A DNA stretch of 64,000 nt from NCBI GenBank assembly GCA_038316435.1, contig JBBQAQ010000016.1, positions 1-64,000 of the forward strand, in the 5' to 3' direction. The notes below the pieces were generated by a model. The model saw only the letters and a program-made list of their open reading frames with translations, did no database searches and had not been told where the DNA came from. The translations under genes and the position numbers were made by a program. Within the stretch, counting starts at the first letter, position 1. Every line of letters starts with the position of its first letter. Below are positions 1 to 7,516 of this stretch, piece by piece. This DNA is from JACJXF01 sp038316435 (GTDB taxonomy: Bacteria; Bacteroidota; Bacteroidia; Bacteroidales; GCA-2748055).

Positions 1-267
1 CAAGGATTTGACCTAGGGCTATTACTACCAATCGCGTTTATATCGGGAGTGCTGCTAATTAAAAGAAAACCGTTTGGCTATTTATTTGGAACTGCTTACA
101 TTGGTTTTCTGTCGATTTTAATGACCGCATTAACGGCCAAAATTATTGCAATGTCCATGCATGGAGTAAATGTTATTCCTGCCGTATTTATCATTCCGAC
201 ATTTAATATTATCACGATGTTCAGTTTGTATTTAATGATTAAAAACATTAAAGGCGAAATTGCATAA
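1..267 (+). CDS. C-terminal part of an integral membrane protein (5-prime end outside window)
   Basis: The reading frame is open from base 1 and ends at a TAA at 265-267, so only the last 88 residues are present. The visible part is very hydrophobic, with about three membrane-spanning stretches. A KRKPFGY motif between the first and second looks like a positively charged cytoplasmic loop. An internal GTG at 49 is probably not the start, because the frame continues upstream with the same membrane-like composition (GFDLGLLLPIAFISG). It resembles small multi-span proteins of unknown function; no catalytic residues are visible and no function is claimed. It is followed by about 110 bases without a gene and then a decayed KilA-N gene on the other strand. 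Confidence 0.6.
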   Translation, partial: QGFDLGLLLPIAFISGVLLIKRKPFGYLFGTAYIGFLSILMTALTAKIIAMSMHGVNVIPAVFIIPTFNIITMFSLYLMIKNIKGEIA

Positions 268-377
268 CCTGTTTTACAAAGGATACATTGATTGGTCATC
301 ATAAACAAGAATTGGACTCTGGGATACTGCCAATCCTCCCATTCTGGATCTACTCCATGAGGAAGTATTTTCCATTT

Positions 378-684
378 CTAAATATAGTGTATTATAGTTT
401 TGTTCATTTTGTCTTTTGATAGAGCAGCAGGAATTAATTTTTCTTTAATGGCATCGGTATGAATGTGGTAATTAACTTTTGCTAAAATCTGGATTATTGA
501 ATTGCTCCCAAAGCCCAACAAATTCAATAGTACTGCGGTTTCTTAACCAGTTTTGTAAAATATAGCCGCTTCTTTCTGCGTCTCTATATCGAGCCATATC
601 TGTAAGAGAAATATAGTCATTCACTTTGTCGGAAATTAAAGCGATTTCTCTTCCCTGCACATTTATTATTTAATTTTTCACCAT
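378..684 (-). pseudogene. KilA-N domain protein, broken by nonsense, deletion and frameshift
   Basis: Read on the minus strand from an ATG at 684, the frame starts MVKN, hits TAA at codon 5, then continues IINVQGREIALISDK and SLTDMARYRDAERSGYILQNW, the N-terminal half of KilA-N domain proteins common in Bacteroidota (known family: DNA-binding domain of phage origin). After residues NPDFS the usual central part (NQAGLNSF to KEFQRLK region) is missing. The sequence resumes in another frame with KVNYHIHTDAIKEKLIP, a piece normally about 100 residues further on, and ends at a stop at 378-380. A nonsense codon, an internal deletion and a frameshift together make this a clear relic. Family recognition is from memory of the conserved strings. 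The gene may once have belonged to an island that also lost the neighbouring genes at 2.3-2.9 kb. Confidence 0.65.
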
Positions 685-700
685 TTCTACTAGTTTCTAT

Positions 701-2245
701 TTAATTTTCTTTTTCGTCTTCGTTGGTATTTAAGATAATTTCTGGCAATTCTATTTGTGCCTCCACAGCAGGTAATGTTTCTACATTTCTTAGCTGGCGT
801 TGGATAGCTCGTGTACGGGTTCCTACCACATCATCTAACTGACCTAGGCCAGTTTGTATATTCTTTTGTGCCTTCTCTAACAATCCACCAAAAACTTCAA
901 ATTCTTTTTTAACTGAGCCCAAAACTTTCCACACTTCACTGCTTCTTTTTTGCAATGCCAATGTTCTAAAGCCCATCTGTAAACTGTTTAATATAGCCAT
1001 TAAAGTAGTAGGGCCAGCAACAGTTATTTTAAATTCAGTTCGCAGTTGGTCTATTAATGAGCTTCGTCTAATCACTTCGGCATATATGCTTTCAAATGGT
1101 AAAAACATAATAGCAAAATCGGTAGTATTGGGTGGGTCAAGATATTTGTCTCTAATATCTTTAGCCATTTTTTTGATCACTGTTTCTAAATTTTTTGTAG
1201 CCACTTCAATGTCGTCAGGTATTGCATTTTCATAAGCTGCTATCAAATGCTCATAAGTATCTTTTGGAAATTTGGCATCTATGGGTAAATACACAAAGCT
1301 GCTTTCATCCTCACTACGGCCAGGTAATTTAATAGCAAATTCCACTGGGTCGCTACTGCCCTTTTTAGTTCTTACATTAGCATCGTATTGGTTGGGTGCT
1401 AAAATCTGCTCCAATAATAAAGCCAACTGAACTTCGCCAACACCACCTCTCAATTTTACATTGCTCAACACTTTTTTTAATCCACCAACATCGGTTGCAA
1501 TAGTTTGCATTTCACCCAAACCTTTCTGCACTTCAATTAATTGCTTGCCTACGGTTTCAAAACTTTGGCCTAATCGTTCACTGAGTGTTTTCTCTAATTT
1601 TTCTTCAACGGTTGCTCTGATAATATCCAGTTTGGTTTCGGTTCCTTTTATCAAATCATTCTGCTTGTTCTCCATCAACTCAAACTTTTCCTTTTGCAGG
1701 TCATTGAATGATTTTACGTTTTTATCAAAAGTCTCCTGGAAGCCTTTAAAAGCGTTGACCAATGCTTCTCGCATTAAATTATTATCGGTTTTGGCTTGCT
1801 CATTCAGTGCTTTTAAATTTCCCTCAACTTTCTTTTCAATTTTTTCAAGTTGAGTGGTGTTGCCATCGGTAAACGCTTTGAAACTTTTATCATTTTTATC
1901 TATAAGAGCCGTTACTTTTTGTTCGAGGGTTTGATTTAGTTTTTCGAGAGCAGTATTATTTTGCTCCGTCATGGTCTTAACGGCAGTCATTATTTCTGTT
2001 CTGAAATCGCCAATGGCTTTGTTTAATTCCTCCCGGTTTGTTTTTGCATTGGCTGTATTTTCCTCCCTGTTTATTCTGAAATCATCTTTCAGGTTGGATT
2101 CGATTTTAGAAAGGCTGGTTTGCAATTCACCAACTTTTGTTTGTAATAGTGGCAAAGCATTATTGCTTTTGTTTCGGAAAACAATGATTAATATTATTGC
2201 AATAAGCAGTAATACACCAATAATTAGTAAAAGGGTTGTTTCCAT
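701..2245 (-). CDS. rmuC: DNA recombination protein RmuC
   Basis: 514 residues, the normal length for RmuC. It has an N-terminal membrane anchor (about residues 4-24), a long coiled coil rich in Glu, Lys and Asn (about 30-250), and then the conserved RmuC domain (about 255-480) with GGVGEVQLALLLEQIL, FPKDTYEHL, AIMFLPFESIYAEV and GPTTLMAILNSL. Known family: a predicted nuclease-like domain (PD-(D/E)XK-related) that limits inversions and rearrangements at short inverted repeats in E. coli and acts with host recombination. The protein is probably held at the inner membrane facing the cytoplasm. It is the one intact gene between several broken ones, so it is likely a core gene whose flanks have decayed. 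The ATG start places the hydrophobic anchor at residue 4, which supports it. Confidence 0.93.
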   Translation of the reverse strand: METTLLLIIGVLLLIAIILIIVFRNKSNNALPLLQTKVGELQTSLSKIESNLKDDFRINREENTANAKTNREELNKAIGDFRTEIMTAVKTMTEQNNTALEKLNQTLEQKVTALIDKNDKSFKAFTDGNTTQLEKIEKKVEGNLKALNEQAKTDNNLMREALVNAFKGFQETFDKNVKSFNDLQKEKFELMENKQNDLIKGTETKLDIIRATVEEKLEKTLSERLGQSFETVGKQLIEVQKGLGEMQTIATDVGGLKKVLSNVKLRGGVGEVQLALLLEQILAPNQYDANVRTKKGSSDPVEFAIKLPGRSEDESSFVYLPIDAKFPKDTYEHLIAAYENAIPDDIEVATKNLETVIKKMAKDIRDKYLDPPNTTDFAIMFLPFESIYAEVIRRSSLIDQLRTEFKITVAGPTTLMAILNSLQMGFRTLALQKRSSEVWKVLGSVKKEFEVFGGLLEKAQKNIQTGLGQLDDVVGTRTRAIQRQLRNVETLPAVEAQIELPEIILNTNEDEKEN

Positions 2246-2277
2246 TATTTCTTTCTATTCTTTTTAAGGTTTATTTT

Positions 2278-2637
2278 CTAGTTTGCAATCTGAGTGATTC
2301 CATTCTGCGAAGGAATGATGACATTATGGAATCTTCGATAGATCTGTGCGTCCAGCGTTAACCACATTATGAAAGCGGTTTTCATTTCAAACAAATAGCC
2401 AATTTCTTTCCATAATTCCGTGTTTCTGGAATGAACTTTTTTGCCATTTATAAATGCTGTTCCACTACTCGGATTAATCATCCCAAGTAACATCCAGATA
2501 GTTGTAGTTTTCCCTGCTCCATTTAAGCCAAGAAAACCATAGATTTCACCTTTACGAACATTAAGAGATAGCTCCGAAACGGCTAGTACATCTTTATAAC
2601 GCTTGCTTATTAACTCTGTTCTTATGACCTCTTCCAT
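2278..2637 (-). pseudogene. ABC transporter ATP-binding protein, truncated after Walker A
   Basis: The first 90 or so residues are a normal start of an ABC-2 type ATPase: TELISKRYKDVLAVSELSL, then Walker A GLNGAGKTTT at about residue 38-47, Q-loop area and ELWKEIGYLFE. The signature motif, Walker B and H-loop are all missing, while a working protein of this kind has about 240-310 residues. The last 25-30 codons (after EMKTAF) read into unrelated sequence, LDAQIYRRFHNVIIPSQNG, which looks like the accidental translation of a short dispersed intergenic repeat. It cannot hydrolyse ATP as it stands. No permease partner is nearby. The truncation suggests a deletion that brought the repeat next to the gene. 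Confidence 0.75.
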
Positions 2638-2720
2638 TGGTATTAAAAGGTTTAGGCTTTAAAAATAATGAAAACTTACTAAAACAAAAAAACAATCTTA
2701 AAGCTAATTGAGTTAGCGTT

Positions 2721-2864
2721 TTAATTAAGTCCTTTCGAATAATTCTTTGACGTTTTTATTCGTTCCAGACGTTCACCTGATGGTCGTTTTCCGAATTTTG
2801 GCTGATTCAGAATAATTATTCTGGTAAGGGTTAATGCGATTAATACAAACAGTGTGACAAACAT
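2721..2864 (-). pseudogene. N-terminal remnant of a membrane-anchored MBL-fold metallo-hydrolase
   Basis: A 47-codon frame from ATG at 2864 encodes a hydrophobic anchor (MFVTLFVLIALTLTRIIIL) followed by NQPKFGKRPSGERLERI and KTSKNYSKG, then a stop. This combination is typical of the first 50 residues of UlaG/RomA-like metallo-beta-lactamase-fold proteins, where the sequence goes on to the HxHxDH zinc site. The rest of the gene (about 300 residues) is absent. It lies directly upstream of the truncated ABC ATPase on the same strand, so both probably lost their ends in the same decay. Recognition rests on a short conserved string from memory, so confidence is moderate. Confidence 0.5.
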
Positions 2865-3137
2865 AGGTTTTTTCTCATGTCTTATTTAAAAAGCATCTTA
2901 ATTTAATAATAAAGTAACATTCTGACTGCTGAATAAGTTTTTCGCAAATTTATTCTTTTATCGAAATAAAATGATCTGAGAAGAAAATAATAGGGAACGA
3001 TTGCAAGGGGAAAATACCGCAATGGGGTCAGGTATTCGCATAAGAAAATTAGGATTGAAAATGATTCAAATTCCTTTCCGAATCCTGGAGAAAACAAAAA
3101 TTATTCTGAATGGTTAAAACACATATATCCGTTAAAA

Positions 3138-3509
3138 CTACACCTTAAAAGCCTCATTAATAGCCTTTTCAATTTCGTTCATTTTAAATGGCTTTTGAAA
3201 ATAACGATCAATAAGACCATTTTTAAGTGCTGAGGCTATTTCATCGGTAATATCAAAACCTGTTAAAATATAAAACAAAATATGCGGATACATTTCCTTA
3301 GCCTGTGCAATAAATTCTAAACCGTTCATCCCGGGCATTCTCATATCACTGATTACAATCTGAATTCTCTGGTCGTTATGAAGTGCTTCTAAACCATCCC
3401 AGCCCGAATCGGCTATTTTTGTATCATATTTATCCTGAAACATATGTTCAAAGAGCATCAGATTAATTGGCTCGTCATCAACATATAATACTTTAATCCT
3501 TTCGCTCAT
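3138..3509 (-). CDS. Single-domain response regulator (receiver only)
   Basis: 123 residues forming one complete receiver domain. Asp11 and Asp12 make the acidic pocket, Asp55 in SDMRMPG is the expected phosphorylation site, Thr83 and Lys106 (QKPF) complete the switch set. No output domain follows, so it should act as a phosphate shuttle or by protein contact. The start is set by a GGAG eight bases upstream of ATG at 3509; a longer frame would need a TTG at 3515 that sits inside that spacing. No kinase gene is adjacent on this strand. Receiver-plus-FDIT-type sequences like this are often paired with hybrid kinases elsewhere, but the partner here is unknown. Confidence 0.9.
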   Translation of the reverse strand: MSERIKVLYVDDEPINLMLFEHMFQDKYDTKIADSGWDGLEALHNDQRIQIVISDMRMPGMNGLEFIAQAKEMYPHILFYILTGFDITDEIASALKNGLIDRYFQKPFKMNEIEKAINEAFKV

Positions 3510-3569
3510 TTTCAATCTCCTTTATTGAGAAACTATATTCTTGCAAACAAATCGTGGCGGAATAAATGC

Positions 3570-3607
3570 AAAAAGCTGCCTACGCCTTTATTTCTGGTAT
3601 AGGCAGC
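3570..3607 (-). terminator. Rho-independent terminator after the secreted Ala/Lys-rich protein gene
   Basis: An 8-bp perfect stem (GCTGCCTA at 3575-3582 with TAGGCAGC at 3600-3607) encloses a 17-base loop. On the minus strand the stem is followed by a short T run, then AT-rich DNA. It lies 12 bases past the stop of the gene at 3620-4204. Confidence 0.7.
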
Positions 3608-3619
3608 AATTGCTTCTAT

Positions 3620-4204
3620 TTATTTTTTCTTCTTTTTATCACCGCTGTCTTCCTGTCCAACTCCGGCTGCAGCGTCGTATTTAGCTTGTGCCGCATCGGC
3701 TGCATCCATCGTAGTTTTGAGACCGGTTTCAGCAGTTTTTTTGCCAGTTTTACCTTTGGTAACATTTGTTGTGCCGGTGGCTGATTTTTTAACATTATCC
3801 TTTGTTCTGAGGTCCATTGCCTTTACATCGGTCTTGTATTGTGTATCGAGAGCTTTAATATCGGCTTTTGCCTGAGTTGCTTCGGCTTTATCTTTTGAAC
3901 CGAGTAGTTTTTCGAGAGGTTTTTTGCTGGTAGCGTAATCTTTATCCAGTTTTTTACGTTCTGCAGCAAGAGTTTTTGCCTCAGCTTTTGCTTCAGCAAT
4001 CTGAGTTGTACCCGTTGAAACCAGCGAGTCGGCAACGGCAAGCAGTTTTTCATTTTTCGCAACATTCAGATTGGCGGTTGCTATACCAGCTTCAAGTTTT
4101 TTAAGTTCTGCAGCTTTTTTATCGACGGTAGCTTGCGAAAAAACAGCAGAGGAAAGAAACAGCATCAGAAGAGTAACGCTAGCAAGGAATACAAGTTTTT
4201 TCAT
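3620..4204 (-). CDS. Secreted Ala/Lys-rich coiled-coil protein of unknown function
   Basis: 194 residues. A clear signal peptide (MKKLVFLASVTLLMLFLSSAVFSQ, cleavage near residue 24) leads into a body made almost only of Ala, Lys, Thr, Asp, Glu and Leu with heptad-like spacing, for example AEAKAEAKTLAAERKKLDKD around residues 70-90. The last third loses the heptads and becomes Lys/Thr/Gly rich, ending in five lysines (GDKKKKK). There are no Cys residues and no enzymatic motifs. Composition suggests an exported helical, possibly periplasmic or DNA/polyanion-binding structural protein; this is inference from composition only. The gene stands alone with its own terminator. Confidence 0.85.
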   Translation of the reverse strand: MKKLVFLASVTLLMLFLSSAVFSQATVDKKAAELKKLEAGIATANLNVAKNEKLLAVADSLVSTGTTQIAEAKAEAKTLAAERKKLDKDYATSKKPLEKLLGSKDKAEATQAKADIKALDTQYKTDVKAMDLRTKDNVKKSATGTTNVTKGKTGKKTAETGLKTTMDAADAAQAKYDAAAGVGQEDSGDKKKKK

Positions 4205-4371
4205 GATATATTATTTTATAAATAAATGTAAAGAATTTAAAGAATAAAATTAATGCATTACTGACAATATAAAGCATGTATTTTCACTTGTTTTTCAGAT
4301 AAAAACACCTGCTTTTTACGGTTAAAAATGCGTGAGGCTAGAATTAAACGTCAGTCATCGGATAGAATTTT

Positions 4372-4524
4372 TCAGGTGTTAGGAATTCTCTCTTTTGTTC
4401 TTCTCTTAGCAAAATATTCCTTGATCTATTCATGACTCATATCAGCAATTTCTTTACTGATTCGATCTCTCTCCTGCCGCATATATTTTACTGCGTCAAA
4501 ATCTTTTTTACTTGTTGTCTTCAT
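4372..4524 (-). pseudogene. Small antitoxin-like gene interrupted by an amber codon
   Basis: From ATG at 4524 the minus strand encodes MKTTSKKDFDAVKYMRQERD and RISKEIADMSHE, then TAG, then in the same frame IKEYFAKRRTKERIPNT and TGA at 4372-4374. Without the TAG this is a 50-residue, highly charged helical protein of the kind that precedes small toxins in Bacteroidota; a Gln codon (CAG) is the expected residue at the stop. DNA just upstream (4530-4650) also reads like fragments of an older gene in shifted frames. Assignment as an antitoxin is from memory of similar small proteins and is uncertain; the broken frame is seen directly. Confidence 0.5.
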
Positions 4525-4717
4525 ATTGTATCAATTCTTCCTCGCACCGAAATCATACAAAACCTGTATACTAATCCAAAATAAACCGGAACTCCAATTC
4601 CTTATCAATAACCGATTTCCCTGTTAAATCCATACTATCCAACTATATAAAATAAAAAAATATAGTCAGAAGGATGGATAAAATTGCATATTTTATTCTT
4701 ACTCTCAGATGCCCCGT

Positions 4718-5617
4718 TTACTTCGCATCAAGAATTACCGGAGTGGTGTTTTTCCCTCCATTCATAATGATGAGTTTTGCATTTGGCGAGGTTGCAATAG
4801 CTTTTATCATCTCATACTGCAGCTGTTTATCGCTAAGCCCTGTACTCAGAATTTTCTGGTAATCAGCAATACCTTGCGCTTCAACTCTCTTTCTTTCAGC
4901 CTCTTGCTTTTCCTTTTGCAATACAAAAGTCATTTTCTGTGCTTCCTGCTCTGCATTTATTTTTGATTCAATAGTAGCCTTCACTGATGCGGGAAGCACA
5001 ATATTCCTTACCAAAAGTTGCTCAAGAATTAAGCCTCTGTCTTTAAAATCACTTTCAATGGATTTGTAAATCCTTGCCTGAAATTCATCACGTCGTGTTG
5101 AATAAAGTGCAATAGCATCATAATAAACAGCGTTATCACGAATTTTTGTTCTGCATATTGGCCTAACGATTACATTTCGGTAATCAGTACCAATTTCGCG
5201 CAGAATCTTCGGCGCATCCGAAGACACAACTCTGTAAAGAACAGTCAGATCGATTATAACTTCCAAGCCATCTGCCGATAAAACACGGATTGCATCATCT
5301 CCCCGTTGGGCTCCTTCATCTGCAACACCTGACATGGTATAGTTTTGTGTTTTTATATCAAATGTAACCACTTCAACCAAAGGATTTTTAAAATTCAACC
5401 CGCTTTCAAGTACACTATTACTCACTTTCCCAAAAAGCTTCTGAACTCCAACTTCACCCGGTCCAACCTGATAAACCGATGAAATAAGAATGCCAACAAT
5501 TACTACAACTGCACCGACTAATTTAATATACCCGCTGAAAGGACGGGCTGGTGTATTCGATTTTGCAAGGCTAAAGCCAACAATAACTGCGATGATTCCA
5601 AGAAAAATAAGTGTCAT
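4718..5617 (-). CDS. Prohibitin-family (SPFH/band 7) membrane protein
   Basis: 299 residues. Two N-terminal hydrophobic stretches (about residues 3-20 and 31-50) are followed by a complete band-7 domain starting YQVGPGEVGVQKLFGKVSN and containing the prohibitin-like QNYTMSG and SADGLEVIIDLTVLYRV segments (about 55-210). Then comes a Glu/Lys/Gln-rich coiled coil (about 215-265) and a C-terminal tail with QYEMIKAIATSPNAKLIIMNGG. Known family: oligomeric ring-forming scaffolds in membranes that influence proteases such as FtsH and membrane order. The bacterial substrate is not known. The gene is monocistronic, with the repeat element at 5781 upstream and no clear terminator downstream. It matches prohibitin more closely than HflK/HflC or flotillin because of its short length and tail. 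Confidence 0.9.
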   Translation of the reverse strand: MTLIFLGIIAVIVGFSLAKSNTPARPFSGYIKLVGAVVVIVGILISSVYQVGPGEVGVQKLFGKVSNSVLESGLNFKNPLVEVVTFDIKTQNYTMSGVADEGAQRGDDAIRVLSADGLEVIIDLTVLYRVVSSDAPKILREIGTDYRNVIVRPICRTKIRDNAVYYDAIALYSTRRDEFQARIYKSIESDFKDRGLILEQLLVRNIVLPASVKATIESKINAEQEAQKMTFVLQKEKQEAERKRVEAQGIADYQKILSTGLSDKQLQYEMIKAIATSPNAKLIIMNGGKNTTPVILDAK

Positions 5618-5780
5618 GGTATTTATTCGTTTAAGGGTTAATTATTTTATTCAGAGTTGTTTTATGATTAAATCTGTTCAACAAATATATATCTTTTTAA
5701 AATTGAATTTTCACTTTTTACCCCAAAGAATATTTGAAATTCAAGCTTGAGAGGTTTCTACAATATCTATATTTGTAATC

Positions 5781-6037
5781 CAATGTCGTTGACTTAAGAA
5801 ATTTTCCGATTCTAAAAAATGCCCCACCCCAACCCCTCCCCCAAGTTGGAGGGGCAAGTCTGACTTAAATATGAAGATAAAATTAGAAAAGGGAAGAATA
5901 TTAACTTCTGTTCGAGAAAAATCACTTGCAAATCTTGGATAGGCCCTCCAACTTGGGGGAGAGCCTGTCCCGAACTAGGGAGGTTGGGGTGGGGCTGATT
6001 TTTGAAGATTTCGGACACCCTTAAGTAAACGACATTG
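5781..6037. mobile_element. Non-autonomous transposable element, long copy (257 bp)
   Basis: The element begins CAATGTCGTTGACTTAAG and ends with the inverted copy of that 18-mer (one mismatch). It is flanked by a perfect 10-bp direct repeat, ATTTGTAATC, at 5771-5780 and 6038-6047, the expected footprint of a transposition event. Inside are G/C-rich inverted segments (CCCCACCCCAACC near 5822 and its complement near 5981) around an AT-rich core. There is no transposase frame; small frames inside are chance. A second, shorter copy with the same ends lies at 24324-24447 in the opposite orientation. 10-bp duplications are known for the IS4 family, so an IS4-type transposase acting in trans is a reasonable inference. 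Confidence 0.85.
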
Positions 6038-6059
6038 ATTTGTAATCTATCTTAAATAT

Positions 6060-6857
6060 ATGAAAGTCTATCTTATCATTGCTTTAGTGGGATTAATTGG
6101 TTGCGACCATAACACGGAAATTGAATATGAGTCCATCGACTCTTATCCAGTAGCCATAGGAAATGAATGGAATTATACTTCTGAATCCATTCTTAAAATA
6201 TTTGAATCTGAAAGTTCTAATACAATTATTGAAACCGACTCGCTTTCCTTCTCAATAAAAATCAAAATTGAAAAAGACACGGTTCTAAACGATACTATGA
6301 ATGTTCTAAAGTTTACCTCCCTCGTAAATGGAAATAAATTTTCTTCAAGTCAGTATAGTTTCCTCGACTCAGTTGGATTACAATCCTATGCATATTCAAA
6401 TGGTGGTAGCCATATTTACGCAAAGAAAAGTTCGGGAAACTATGTTATGACGGCTTTTCCTTCACCTGAAATATTTGTACCTGTTTATAATACAGAGGAT
6501 ATTTTTGTTTTTGAGCCGAGACCCAGACTGAATCTGAAATTCCCGCTTAAAACGCATTCAAAATGGACCTATGTTTTCCCTTTTGAGCCTTTGAACCTGC
6601 AGATTGATAAAGAAGTTGTGGGGTATGAAAGTATACGAATCGGAAATCAAACCTATTCCTGTTATAAAATCAAGTGGATTTATCTTGAAAATAAATTATT
6701 TGACGGATTGACAATTTTTGATTGGGTATCTGCAGAAGGTTTAATAAAAAGGAATATCATTTATCCTCGTAGCCGATTAACACTTGGGGATGGAGAATCC
6801 ATTGGTAGTGCCCAGCAGACTGAGATAATTACGCTTGTTGGGCTTAACTTATTCTGA
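6060..6857 (+). CDS. Lipoprotein of unknown function
   Basis: 265 residues with a short lipoprotein signal, MKVYLIIALVGLIGC, in which Cys15 would be lipidated. The mature part is rich in beta-prone and aromatic residues, with DSYPVAIGNEWNYTSES near residue 27, a pattern seen in Bacteroidota lipoproteins of unknown role. No enzyme motif is visible. The ATG lies only 12 bases after the target duplication of the transposable element at 5781-6037, so its native promoter region is probably displaced or interrupted. Transcription would have to start inside or across the element. The downstream 220 bases contain no gene. Confidence 0.8.
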   Translation: MKVYLIIALVGLIGCDHNTEIEYESIDSYPVAIGNEWNYTSESILKIFESESSNTIIETDSLSFSIKIKIEKDTVLNDTMNVLKFTSLVNGNKFSSSQYSFLDSVGLQSYAYSNGGSHIYAKKSSGNYVMTAFPSPEIFVPVYNTEDIFVFEPRPRLNLKFPLKTHSKWTYVFPFEPLNLQIDKEVVGYESIRIGNQTYSCYKIKWIYLENKLFDGLTIFDWVSAEGLIKRNIIYPRSRLTLGDGESIGSAQQTEIITLVGLNLF

Positions 6858-7020
6858 AAATTTTCATGTGTGATCAGCCTATTTCCGTGAACCTGAAAAC
6901 CTATAAAAATTACATCTATTCTTTTTTATTTTAATCAGGTCGGAATTGCGCAATTCTTTGCTATTGGCGAAAACAAGCACACATCCGAAATCAAGACCTC
7001 TCTTCCTCCAAACTACTTTT

Positions 7021-7048
7021 TTGATTTCCCCTGAATTTTCTTATCTTG
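7021..7048 (+). promoter_or_regulatory. Possible Bacteroidota promoter for the 7.1-13.6 kb gene run
   Basis: TTG at 7021-7023 and TATCTTG at 7042-7048 are 18 bases apart, close to the Bacteroidota pattern TTG, 19-21 bases, TAnnTTTG but with one T fewer in the second box. Transcription would begin near 7055, which leaves the ATG at 7082 with a short leader. Confidence 0.35.
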
Positions 7049-7081
7049 CAATAGAAGTTGTTTATACCTGAAAGAACCCGA

Positions 7082-7459
7082 ATGAAGAAAAAATTTGAAT
7101 TAGAATATTCTCTTAATACATCCCCCAGAGTCCTGTTTAGTAGATTGAGCACTCCTAGTGGCTTGTCGGAATGGTTCGCCGAAAACGTAAATGTCAGCGG
7201 ACACTTTTTTACTTTTTTCTGGAACGGTGCTGAAGAGGAGGCTGAAATGATTCACTTAAAGGAAAATAAATTCATCCGCTTTCATTGGATGGACGATGAA
7301 GATCCTAAAGCATATTTCGAATTCCGTATTGATCATGACGAAATTACGGGGGATTCATATCTTTTCATTACAGATTTCGCCGAAGACAGCGATAAAAATG
7401 ATGCTGTTGACCTTTGGGATTCGCAAATCTCAGAGCTCAAACATGTCATTGGTCTCTAA
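7082..7459 (+). CDS. START-like (SRPBCC/AHSA1-type) domain protein
   Basis: 125 residues. The sequence starts MKKKFELEYSLNTSPRVLFS and goes on with LSTPSGLSEWFAENVNV, the usual opening of a helix-grip (START-like) fold: a beta strand, the short helix pair containing S/T-P-x-G-L-x-x-W, and then alternating strands. The family binds hydrophobic ligands or acts as a chaperone; no ligand can be named. I chose ATG at 7082 instead of the TTG at 7058 because the conserved domain begins directly at it and a candidate promoter ends just before 7055. It is the first gene of a co-directional run and lies 57 bases before the LptF/LptG permease gene. Confidence 0.85.
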   Translation: MKKKFELEYSLNTSPRVLFSRLSTPSGLSEWFAENVNVSGHFFTFFWNGAEEEAEMIHLKENKFIRFHWMDDEDPKAYFEFRIDHDEITGDSYLFITDFAEDSDKNDAVDLWDSQISELKHVIGL

Positions 7460-7516
7460 TTCCAAATCCCAAAAAAAAACATAACTTTGAAGCCATTCTT
7501 TAGCTTCCGATTCACT

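Noticed and set aside
1461..1853. 130-codon frame on the plus strand inside rmuC
   Set aside because: It is the antisense of a coiled-coil coding region, rich in Ser and Phe because of Lys/Glu codons on the other strand; rmuC is clearly real.
2903..3097. 64-codon minus-strand frame
   Set aside because: Low-complexity, no start signal and no recognisable fold in an AT-rich gap.
5812..6018. 68-codon frame in the transposable element
   Set aside because: It lies across the palindromic repeat arms and is Pro/Gly rich from the C/G runs; the DNA is explained by the element.
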